From Cyclobacterium marinum DSM 745 (GTDB lineage Bacteria; Bacteroidota; Bacteroidia; Cytophagales; Cyclobacteriaceae), in contig NC_015914.1 in the NCBI RefSeq assembly GCF_000222485.1, forward strand, positions 2,676,501 through 2,740,500: a DNA stretch of 64,000 bases, given 5' to 3'. The first letter of the stretch is position 1. Every line of letters starts with the position of its first letter. A model generated the notes under the pieces. The model had not been told where the DNA came from. It did not search any database and was given only the letters and a program-made list of their open reading frames with translations. A program made the position numbers and the translations under genes. Below, in pieces: positions 9,638-17,488 of this stretch.

Positions 9638-10602
9638 GTTATCTTAATATTGAAGGCTTAACCAAAATTTTTGATGGTGAGCTTAAAGCTTTGGATAGCT
9701 TGTCTTTATCCATTAATAAAGCAGAACGATGGTCAATCATCGGTTCTAGTGGTAGCGGAAAAAGTACCTTGCTCAAGCTCATTGCAGGTATGGAAGTTCA
9801 AAATGAAGGGCAGGTGTATTTAGAAGGGGAGAAAATACTTAATCCTGAGCAAAAATTAGTAGCAGGGTATGATGAACTCCAACTTGTAAAGCAGGACAAT
9901 GGTTTGTTTCCTTTGTCTACTGTCGCTGAAAATATAAGCAGGCCCCTACTGCAATATGATAAAGCATATGCCAAAGAGAGGCTTGAGGCTTTGTTGCAGG
10001 TATTTGGTTTGGTGGAGAAAAGAGACAGTTATCCCAGGCAATTGTCCGGCGGGCAACAACAAAAAGTAGCCATCGCTAGGGCCTTAAGTTTAGAACCTCA
10101 GGTGTTGCTATTGGATGAACCCTTTAGTTCCTTGGATAGCTTACAAAAGAGAGGCTTGCTTGATGAACTGAATTTAATCTTTAAGGAATTAGAGATAACG
10201 GTGATCATGGTGACCCATGATATCCAAGATGCGCTCTTGCTAACAGAGAATTTATGTGTCCTTTCTGAAGGGAAATTATTGCGTCAAGGAAAGGTAAAAG
10301 ACATCTACAAAAATCCTCAAACTGCATATGTGGCGGGCTTTTTTGGCCCATTAAATCGACTTCCCGGAAAGCCTAATCTATACTTGAGACCTTCTTCCAT
10401 AAAACATTCCACTTCGGCAGGCATGTTAAAAGGGAGTATATTATTAAAAAGATACTTTCCTGAATATGATTTGTTAACCGTGAAAGTATCTGAGGAGCAT
10501 CCGGCGTGGCAATTGATTCGATACGAAAGGGACTTGTCGGAAGGCCAGACAATATTTATGAATTGGGAAGAAGAGGATGTATTAGCCTTGGAAGAAAAGT
10601 AA
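9634..10602 (+). CDS. ABC transporter ATP-binding protein, orphan
   Basis: A 322-residue ATPase. Walker A is GSSGSGKST (about residues 37-45), the Q-loop region includes VKQDNGLFPL, the signature is LSGGQQQKVAIARAL, Walker B is VLLLDEP, and the switch His is in VTHD. The last ~85 residues (YLRPSSI onwards) look like a TOBE-type accessory domain as in PotA/FbpC/CysA importers. No permease or binding protein gene is adjacent, so the substrate and partner are unknown. It is the last gene of the SDR-ispG operon, overlapping the previous gene by 4 bases, and converges with the SlyD-like gene. Confidence 0.9.
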   Translation: MSYLNIEGLTKIFDGELKALDSLSLSINKAERWSIIGSSGSGKSTLLKLIAGMEVQNEGQVYLEGEKILNPEQKLVAGYDELQLVKQDNGLFPLSTVAENISRPLLQYDKAYAKERLEALLQVFGLVEKRDSYPRQLSGGQQQKVAIARALSLEPQVLLLDEPFSSLDSLQKRGLLDELNLIFKELEITVIMVTHDIQDALLLTENLCVLSEGKLLRQGKVKDIYKNPQTAYVAGFFGPLNRLPGKPNLYLRPSSIKHSTSAGMLKGSILLKRYFPEYDLLTVKVSEEHPAWQLIRYERDLSEGQTIFMNWEEEDVLALEEK

Positions 10603-10616
10603 GATTTCAAGGTGAA

Positions 10617-11114
10617 TTAAACCCTGAAACCCTCTTCTTTTTCCTTATCCGTAGCTTCTCTAATAGCAAATACCTCACCTTCAAAATGTAGGTTCATGCC
10701 TGTAAGTGGGTGGTTGAAATCCAATAACACTTCTTCACCCAAATCCTTAACCACCTTTGCCTGCATTGGGTAGCCATCTTCGTCTATCAAGGGTAAAAAA
10801 TTCCCTTCTTGAAGCATCTCTTCTTCAAATCCTCTCTCTTGATTGAATTGGGATTTAGGTACAGAAACGATAAGCTCATCATCCGGTTTACCATATGCTT
10901 CTTCAACAGACAAGGTAAAGTTAAACTGGTCACCTTCAACTTTGTCGGCGAGATTTTTCTCAAAAGTTTTAGGTAGTCCACTATCTCCAACTAAGAAGTA
11001 AAAAGGATCGTCCTTGTCCCTCACTTCCACACTAAAAGGGAGAGAGTCGGGTTGTTCATTGGTTACTTTTAATTCGTAGGTTAAACCTACCACTACATTC
11101 TCTTCGATTTTCAT
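10617..11114 (-). CDS. FKBP-type peptidyl-prolyl isomerase, SlyD-like
   Basis: A 165-residue cytoplasmic prolyl isomerase/chaperone. It begins with the SlyD-type strand VVVGLTYELKV. The FKBP domain is split by an insert-in-flap (IF) domain that contains AYGKPDDELIVSVPKSQF, and it closes with DFNHPLTGMNLHFEGEV, very close to the SlyD signature. The His/Cys-rich metal-binding tail of E. coli SlyD is missing; the chain ends in KEEGFRV. It lies opposite to and 14 bases from the end of the ABC gene. No signal peptide is seen. Confidence 0.9.
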   Translation of the reverse strand: MKIEENVVVGLTYELKVTNEQPDSLPFSVEVRDKDDPFYFLVGDSGLPKTFEKNLADKVEGDQFNFTLSVEEAYGKPDDELIVSVPKSQFNQERGFEEEMLQEGNFLPLIDEDGYPMQAKVVKDLGEEVLLDFNHPLTGMNLHFEGEVFAIREATDKEKEEGFRV

Positions 11115-11132
11115 ACGTTTATTTTAAGCTCA

Positions 11133-11140
11133 CAAAGTTA
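11133..11140 (-). promoter_or_regulatory. -7 box of the SlyD-like gene
   Basis: On the minus strand this reads TAACTTTG, an exact TAnnTTTG match 19 bases upstream of the start. No clear TTG is found at the expected -33 distance. Confidence 0.35.
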
Positions 11141-11323
11141 ATCTTAATTGATTGGAATTAAAAAATATAAAAGGACCACCCTGATAGTACAGGAAAGTTT
11201 ATTCAATAGTTTTCTTTACTTTGAGCATCAAACCAGAGTTTAGCCTCAGCAATGCGTGCTATTAATATCAATGGTATAATGGGATTGACTCCAAGGTCTA
11301 GGAAAAAAATAGATAAAACAATT

Positions 11324-11635
11324 ATGATTTCTGTAGCATTTACAATGAAATTATTGCCCGGGAACGAAGAAGAATATGAAAAACGGCACAATGAAATATG
11401 GCCGGAGTTGGCTGAACTCCTAAGGGAAGCAGGCATACGCGAGTACCATATTTTTCTTGACAAAGCAACAGGGACACTTTTCGCTTTCCAAAATCTTGAA
11501 GAGGAAAACCAAACCAACCATTTGGCAAAGGAAACCATAATGAAAAAATGGTGGGCATTTATGGGAGATATTATGGAGACCAACCCTGATCAATCTCCAA
11601 AAGTCAATCGACTTGAAAAAGTTTTCAGCCTTTAA
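11324..11635 (+). CDS. rhaM: L-rhamnose mutarotase
   Basis: Interconverts the alpha and beta anomers of L-rhamnose in the cytoplasm. From ATG 11324 the protein is 103 residues, the family size (about 104), and begins MISVAFTMKLLPG. The longer open frame from 11252 adds 24 residues that do not resemble the family. Catalytic His22 of the family falls in KRHNEIWPEL, and the WWAFMGDIM motif matches the usual C-terminal signature. The next gene, a rhamnosidase, starts 24 bases later. No rhaA, rhaB or rhaD is present in the window. Confidence 0.92.
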   Translation: MISVAFTMKLLPGNEEEYEKRHNEIWPELAELLREAGIREYHIFLDKATGTLFAFQNLEEENQTNHLAKETIMKKWWAFMGDIMETNPDQSPKVNRLEKVFSL

Positions 11636-11659
11636 TACAAGACCTTTAATAATAATTTG

Positions 11660-14467
11660 ATGTTTGATCGGATGGGTAATTATGCAAGTGCATGGCTGAT
11701 GTTGTTCCCTTTTATACTCTTAGGGTGCGTATCAAGCTGCAAAAAAGAAAACCTTCAGCCTTCCGAACAGAATGTAGGACATTGGCCCGAGGAAACAGCT
11801 ACTTCTAGGCCTTGGTCCAGATGGTGGTGGATGGGAAGTGCTGTGGATAAAGAAAACCTAAATTATTTGCTAGGTGAATACAAGAAAGCAGGGATCGGAG
11901 GCTTGGAAATTGCCCCAATATATGGGGCCAAAGGCTTTGAAAACAGATTTTTAGATTACCTCTCCCCGCAGTGGACTGAAATGCTTCATTATTCCATCAA
12001 GAAGGCAGACAGTCTGGGGATGGAGATAGATTTGACGCAGGGGACAGGTTGGCCCTTTGGTGGGAAAATGGTGAGTCCGGAAATGGCAGCAAAGAAAATG
12101 TTGGTTCAGGAATATGCTTATTCAGCCAGGGATGGTGTGGATCGACCTGTTTTAATTGAGGAAGATGAAATTAAAGGGGAGGTTCATTATTTACATAGCC
12201 TCATGGCCTTTCAAGATGGGGTGAAAGCCCAAAACATTACAAAATATGTTAAAGAAGATGGTTCTGTAGATTGGGATGAAAAAGGTAAATGGAAACTGAT
12301 AGCGATTTTTGAAACCCAGACCGGTCAAAAAGTAAAAAGAGCAGCCCCGGGAGGAGAAGGTTACACTTTAGATCATTTTTCGGAAAAGGCAGTGAAGCAA
12401 TACTTAGGATACTTTGACAATGCTTTATCGGGGGATTTTCCAGACATCAGGGCCTTTTACAATGATAGCTTTGAGGTTTATGGAGCTGATTTCACTGAGG
12501 ATTTTTTTAATTTTTTTGAAAGGAGGAGAGGTTATGACCTCAGAAATCATTTAGATCAATTAAACACCGAAGAGGGATATCGTCTAAAGTCTGATTATAG
12601 GGAAACCATCAGTGAAATGCTGTTGGAAAACTTTACCAAGCAATGGTCTATTTGGGCAAAGGGCCATGGCAAACAGACAAAAAATCAAGCTCATGGTTCC
12701 CCCGGAAATCTATTGGATCTTTATGCAGCTGTTTCCATTCCCGAAGGGGAAACCTTTGGCTCTAGCTATTTCCCGATTCCCGGAATCAGAAGAGATAGTT
12801 CAGATATTCGGAATGTGGACCCCGATCCCATTATGTTAAAATTTGCATCTTCAGCTGCTCATATAAAAGGCAATAATTTGGTGTCTACAGAGACTTTTAC
12901 TTGGTTAGGTGAGCATTTTAAATCTTCCTTTTCCCAAGCTAAACCTGAGCTGGAGCAGGCGTTTCTTGCAGGCGTCAACCATATGTTTTATCATGGCATA
13001 ACCTATTCACCTAAGGAAGTGGATTTTCCCGGTTGGTTATTTTATGCCTCATTAAATTTAAATACCCACAACAGTTTATGGCCTCATCTTAAAGGGTTTA
13101 ATGACTATATACAAAGGGTGCAGTCTGTATTACAGGCGGGGAAGCCAGACAATGAGCTGCTTGTGTATTGGCCGGTATATGATGTGTGGGCAGATCCTGA
13201 GGGGCTAGGAAAAACACTTACTGTCCATGGGATTGATGATTGGTTGCATCCGACTCCTTTTTATAAGGCTGTCAAGTCTTTAATGGATGTGGGCTATGGT
13301 GTAGATTTTATTTCCGATGAGCTGTTGAAAACCTTGCAGGTGGAGGGCAATTCCCTCACTGGGCCAAATGAAGAATTTAGATCTTCGGCCATTGTTGTAC
13401 CCAAAACCAAATTCATGCCCTTGGCCACCCTAAAACAGTTAATGGACCTTTCTGAACAGGGGGCTCAAGTTATCTTTCAGGAAAAACCTTTGGATGTGCC
13501 AGGGTTTTATAAACATGGAACTAGAAGGCAAACCTTAGACAGCCTTTGGCAGCAGATCAATTTTAAACCATTTGCAAGTGGAGAGGTAGCCGACTATGGT
13601 AAAGGGCGCCTACTCTTAACAGATGAGATATCCTCGGCTCTGGCTTTTTTGGATGTCAGTCGAGAGAAGTTAACCGACATCGGTTTAAAGTTTGTCAGAA
13701 GAAAACTTGGAGAAGGCAAATATTATTACTTGGTAAATCATACAGCTAAGGAAATTAAGAGCTTTGTAGGCTTACAAACTCAAGTGAAGACAGCAGTACT
13801 AATGGATCCTGAGCAAGGAACAATTGGACGCGCTAAAACAAAATATGAACAAGGAATAACAGAAGTCGCTATATCCCTATTACCGGGACAATCAATTATT
13901 GTGCATGTAACAAATCAGGAAGCTGAAAACTTACCCCTATGGAAGTATGAAACAACAACTCCTAAAGTAATTGACAAGGAGAGTAATTGGTCCTTAACTT
14001 TTAAAAGTGGAGGTCCTGTTTTACCTGCCGATGTGGAATTAGCGACTCTTAAACCTTGGACGGCTATCGAAGGCGAGGCCTACAGTGATTTTTCAGGGCA
14101 GGCGGTTTATGAAAGTGATTTTACCCTCGATAAGATTAATGGAAATGCAAAATACATATTAAGTTTAGGTGAGGTGTTGGAAAGTGCTAAGGTCTGGATC
14201 AATGAAAAGGAAGTTGGTTATGCTTTTAGTATTCCTTACCGTTTGGACATTAGTGGTTTTGTAAAGAAGGGTGAGAATAAGATGAAAGTAGAAGTGGCAA
14301 ATCTGATGGCGAATCATGTGAGATTTCTCGATAAGAATGAGATTATGTGGAGAAATTATCATGAAATAAATTTTGTGAATATAGACTACCAACCATTTGA
14401 TGCCTCAGGTTGGAAAGTTATGCCTTCCGGCTTATCGGGTCCCGTTCAAATAGAAATACATGATTAA
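11660..14467 (+). CDS. GH106-type alpha-L-rhamnosidase lipoprotein
   Basis: Predicted to cleave terminal alpha-L-rhamnose from oligosaccharides or surface polymers. From ATG 11660 the protein is 935 residues; a TTG sits just before and another ATG at 11672. A lipoprotein signal ends in LLGC, so it is probably anchored in the periplasm or on the outer membrane. GH106-like features are RPWSRWWWMG near residue 50, GGLEIAPIYG, the YNDSFEVYG segment near 267 and STETFTWLGEHF near 409. The last ~165 residues look like a galactose-binding-like beta-sandwich (VWINEKEVGYAF). It sits directly after rhaM. The family assignment is by motif memory. Its exact substrate, for instance a plant or algal rhamnan, is unknown. 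Confidence 0.85.
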   Translation: MFDRMGNYASAWLMLFPFILLGCVSSCKKENLQPSEQNVGHWPEETATSRPWSRWWWMGSAVDKENLNYLLGEYKKAGIGGLEIAPIYGAKGFENRFLDYLSPQWTEMLHYSIKKADSLGMEIDLTQGTGWPFGGKMVSPEMAAKKMLVQEYAYSARDGVDRPVLIEEDEIKGEVHYLHSLMAFQDGVKAQNITKYVKEDGSVDWDEKGKWKLIAIFETQTGQKVKRAAPGGEGYTLDHFSEKAVKQYLGYFDNALSGDFPDIRAFYNDSFEVYGADFTEDFFNFFERRRGYDLRNHLDQLNTEEGYRLKSDYRETISEMLLENFTKQWSIWAKGHGKQTKNQAHGSPGNLLDLYAAVSIPEGETFGSSYFPIPGIRRDSSDIRNVDPDPIMLKFASSAAHIKGNNLVSTETFTWLGEHFKSSFSQAKPELEQAFLAGVNHMFYHGITYSPKEVDFPGWLFYASLNLNTHNSLWPHLKGFNDYIQRVQSVLQAGKPDNELLVYWPVYDVWADPEGLGKTLTVHGIDDWLHPTPFYKAVKSLMDVGYGVDFISDELLKTLQVEGNSLTGPNEEFRSSAIVVPKTKFMPLATLKQLMDLSEQGAQVIFQEKPLDVPGFYKHGTRRQTLDSLWQQINFKPFASGEVADYGKGRLLLTDEISSALAFLDVSREKLTDIGLKFVRRKLGEGKYYYLVNHTAKEIKSFVGLQTQVKTAVLMDPEQGTIGRAKTKYEQGITEVAISLLPGQSIIVHVTNQEAENLPLWKYETTTPKVIDKESNWSLTFKSGGPVLPADVELATLKPWTAIEGEAYSDFSGQAVYESDFTLDKINGNAKYILSLGEVLESAKVWINEKEVGYAFSIPYRLDISGFVKKGENKMKVEVANLMANHVRFLDKNEIMWRNYHEINFVNIDYQPFDASGWKVMPSGLSGPVQIEIHD

Positions 14468-14580
14468 TAGCATCTTTTGTGTAAATTATCAATTGGAAAT
14501 AAGAGTATTTAACTTTATTTAGTAAATTTATTGAACACCTCACATGAGGATTTATATTGAAAGCCTAAATAACCTGACCC

Positions 14581-15630
14581 ATGATTGAAGTGAAGCCCTT
14601 GATTCGTCTTGATGAAAATTCCAGGATTCCCAAGTATCAGCAAATAGTTAATTCTATTATTGAGGATATTGAAAGCCGTACCTTAGTGGTGGGGGATAAA
14701 ATTCCGTCTATCAATGAAATTAGTGAAGAACACTATTTGTCCAGAGATACCGTAGAGAAAGCTTACAATCAGCTTAAAACAAAAAAGATTATCCTTTCGG
14801 TAAAAGGAAAAGGTTATTATGTGGCTAAAAACATATCTACCTCCAAGATTAGGGTTTTATACCTTTTGAATAAGCTCAGCAATTACAAACTTAAAACCTA
14901 CAATTCTTTCATCGATAGTTTAGGTACAGATGCACAAGTTGATTTAAATATCTATCATTGTGATCCCAAACTACTGAAGAACATTCTCACCGAAAATTTA
15001 GGTGCATATGATTATTACGTTTTGATGCCTCATTTCAAGGATAGTCAAAATAGCCATTATAACTTGGATGAAGAGGTAATGAAATGTGTAAAAGGAATCC
15101 CTTCTGACAAACTGATTATCATGGATAATCAAATCCCGGAGTTGGGTGAAAGCGTAGCTTCAATTTATCAAGATTTCAAAAATGACATTTACAATGCCCT
15201 GATTGAAGGAGTCTTTCAACTTCAACAATATGAAAAGTTGATGCTTGTTTACCCCAATGATATCCTCTACCCCTACCCGAAAGAAATATTAAAAGGCTTC
15301 AATCAATTTTGTAAGGATTTTGAATTTGATTATGAAATATTGGACAAGGTTTATCCTGAAATGGAGCTTCGTCCTAAAGATGCCTTTATAGTCATTGAAG
15401 AAAATGATTTGGTCAATTTAGTTAAGCAGGTGAGAGAACAGCTTTATGAACCGGGGAAAGAAATTGGTATCATTTCCTACAACGACACACCATTAAAAGA
15501 ACTATTAGGTATCACTGTGATCTCCACTGATTTTAGACTAATGGGAGAGACTGCTGCCTATATGATCAAGAAAAATAAAAAAGAATCAGTTAAAAATGTT
15601 TTCAAATTCATCAACCGAGGATCCATATAA
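14581..15630 (+). CDS. GntR-type regulator with LacI-like sugar-binding domain
   Basis: A 349-residue transcription regulator. Residues 10-85 form a GntR winged helix (IPKYQQIVNSIIEDI, then LSRDTVEKAYNQL, then GKGYYV). The rest resembles a periplasmic-binding-protein/LacI effector domain, ending with IISYNDTPLKELLGITVIS. Hybrids of this kind in Bacteroidota include the fucose regulator FucR of Bacteroides. Lying between rhamnosidase and permease, it probably senses rhamnose or a derivative and controls this cluster; that is inference. A 113-base gap separates it from the GH106 gene. Confidence 0.85.
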   Translation: MIEVKPLIRLDENSRIPKYQQIVNSIIEDIESRTLVVGDKIPSINEISEEHYLSRDTVEKAYNQLKTKKIILSVKGKGYYVAKNISTSKIRVLYLLNKLSNYKLKTYNSFIDSLGTDAQVDLNIYHCDPKLLKNILTENLGAYDYYVLMPHFKDSQNSHYNLDEEVMKCVKGIPSDKLIIMDNQIPELGESVASIYQDFKNDIYNALIEGVFQLQQYEKLMLVYPNDILYPYPKEILKGFNQFCKDFEFDYEILDKVYPEMELRPKDAFIVIEENDLVNLVKQVREQLYEPGKEIGIISYNDTPLKELLGITVISTDFRLMGETAAYMIKKNKKESVKNVFKFINRGSI

Positions 15631-15757
15631 GCGTAGCAAATGATGAAAATGAATTACAAGTATACTTTGCAAGTCTTAATTAACCCTTAATATTATCGGA
15701 TTGGCTTATCTTCCCAAGGCTCAAAGCTTGCCGGGAGTGTTATGATTATCTATTTCT

Positions 15758-17146
15758 ATGGAAAAAAACAAAAGTTTGGTAGATCGCCTCAATGCGGTCA
15801 ATGAATATGAACAACAACCTATTCCCACCAATAAGCTGAAAGGCTGGAGAAACTTTTTAGGCACTTATGCAGGTGAGCATACAGCAGGAACTGAATTTGT
15901 AATAGGTCCATTATTTGTAGCACATGGTGCAAGTGCCATCGACTTGGTGACCGGACTTTTGTTTGGCAATATTTTAGCAGTATTAAGTTGGGCTTTTTTA
16001 ACGGCCAAGATTGCGGTCAAAACAAGAGTAACCCTTTACTATTTATTGGAGAAGATTGCCGGTAAAAAGTTTACCTTGATTTATAACTTGGTCAATGCCG
16101 GACTTTTTTGCTTTTTAGCCGGGTCCATGATTGCTGTGGCAGCTACTGCAGTTGGGATTCCCTTTGACATGGCCATGCCACAGTTAACTGATGTATTGCC
16201 CAATAGTTTGGGGTGGGTTTTGACGGTGTTTGTAGTAGGAGCCATCACTACCTTGATTGCTATGTTTGGCTTTGATCAGGTTTCAAAATTTGCAATGGTA
16301 GCAGCTCCATGGATGATCATGGTATTCATTGCTGCCGCCTTGGCGGTATTGCCTCGGTTAGGCGTTACAGAGGTAGGGTCTTTTTGGTCAGTTGCGGAAA
16401 GCACAATTTGGACTGGAGTGCCTTTGGAAGGTCAAAGTAAATTTGGTTTTTGGCATATTTTATTCTTTGCTTGGTTTTGTAATATGGCCATGCATATAGG
16501 GATGGCTGATTTGTCTTTACTAAGGTATGCTAAGAAGTGGCAACAAGGATTTTCTTCTGCAACCGGAGTTTTCTTAGGGCATTTTATTGCTTGGATTGCT
16601 TCAGGGATTTTGTACTCTCTATTTTTGATCGAATCCAAAGGAAGCCTAACCTTTGCACCAGGGCCTATTGCCTATAGCGCTGTTGGTGTTGCCGGGGCAA
16701 TATGTGTTGTTATCGCAGGGTGGACAACTGCTAACCCAACACTTTATAGGGCAGGCTTGGCCATACAATCTATAAATCCAAAATGGAAGACTTGGAAAGT
16801 AACTCTTTTGGTGGGTTTGTTTACGACCATAGCTGCTTGTTTTCCTGCTTTGGTCATGCGATTGCTAGAATTCGTGGCCTTGTATGGCTTGATTTTGATG
16901 CCGGTAGGGGCGGTAATATTTATAGATGTTTACATGCTTGAAAAAGTAGGATTGAAAGCAAATTATGCAGAATTCAAGGGGATATCGCTCAATTGGGCTG
17001 TGGCATTAACTTGGATCATTACTTTGTCTTTCTGTCTATTTTTAAACCTCGTGTTTGGGATTGAAATCTTCTTTTTAGGACTTCCGGGATGGTTTGTAGC
17101 TGTGTTGGTATACCTTGTGGCTAGTAAAATGAATCAAAAGAAATGA
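15758..17146 (+). CDS. NCS1-type purine/cytosine permease family transporter
   Basis: An integral membrane protein of 462 residues with about twelve helices. The N-terminal segment (VDRLNAVNEYEQQPIP, then GWRNFLGTYAGEHTAGTEFVIG) resembles the start of NCS1 (nucleobase:cation symporter 1) family proteins. The characterised members take up cytosine, purines, allantoin or hydantoins with H+ or Na+. Here the neighbours are rhamnose genes and a sugar-type regulator, so the substrate may not be a nucleobase. It overlaps the following small gene by four bases (ATGA). Family confidence is good; substrate is unknown. Confidence 0.8.
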   Translation: MEKNKSLVDRLNAVNEYEQQPIPTNKLKGWRNFLGTYAGEHTAGTEFVIGPLFVAHGASAIDLVTGLLFGNILAVLSWAFLTAKIAVKTRVTLYYLLEKIAGKKFTLIYNLVNAGLFCFLAGSMIAVAATAVGIPFDMAMPQLTDVLPNSLGWVLTVFVVGAITTLIAMFGFDQVSKFAMVAAPWMIMVFIAAALAVLPRLGVTEVGSFWSVAESTIWTGVPLEGQSKFGFWHILFFAWFCNMAMHIGMADLSLLRYAKKWQQGFSSATGVFLGHFIAWIASGILYSLFLIESKGSLTFAPGPIAYSAVGVAGAICVVIAGWTTANPTLYRAGLAIQSINPKWKTWKVTLLVGLFTTIAACFPALVMRLLEFVALYGLILMPVGAVIFIDVYMLEKVGLKANYAEFKGISLNWAVALTWIITLSFCLFLNLVFGIEIFFLGLPGWFVAVLVYLVASKMNQKK

Positions 17147-17328
17147 AACTATTATTGAAAATTATCTCCTTTATAGGCCTAGGTTTGAGTATCGTGCCGG
17201 CCATTCTAGTGTTTAGTGGCAGTATGCAGCCTGATACCTGTAAGCAGCTGATGTTTTTGGGCACTGTATTATGGTTTCTAACAGCTCCCTCTTGGATGAT
17301 AAAAAGAGGAATCGCCAAAGAAGATTGA
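17143..17328 (+). CDS. Small two-helix membrane protein
   Basis: A 61-residue hydrophobic protein with two predicted helices (about residues 5-25 and 36-53) separated by GSMQPDTCKQ. The start overlaps the permease stop (ATGA), which supports it as a real translated gene. I do not recognise a family. Its place suggests an accessory subunit of the NCS1-type permease, but this is inference only. Confidence 0.6.
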   Translation: MKLLLKIISFIGLGLSIVPAILVFSGSMQPDTCKQLMFLGTVLWFLTAPSWMIKRGIAKED

Positions 17329-17372
17329 TGGTTTCAAGAGAAATTTTGAAATATTGAGTTTAAAAATAGCTG

Positions 17373-17402
17373 TTTGTGTAAAATTTAGTAGTATTAATTT
17401 TG
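17373..17402 (+). promoter_or_regulatory. Promoter of the 1331-residue membrane protein gene
   Basis: TTTG at 17373-17376 is followed after 18 bases by TAATTTTG at 17395-17402. Both match the Bacteroidota sigma-ABfr consensus (TTTG, about 19-21 bases, TAnnTTTG) with the spacing one base short. The gene start is 86 bases downstream. Confidence 0.5.
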
Positions 17403-17488
17403 ATTTTTACAGAATTAAAGTTTTGATCTTAAGGGGGATTGATTAAATTGTTTAATATTTTATAATCAATTAACCAACACCTCTTCAA

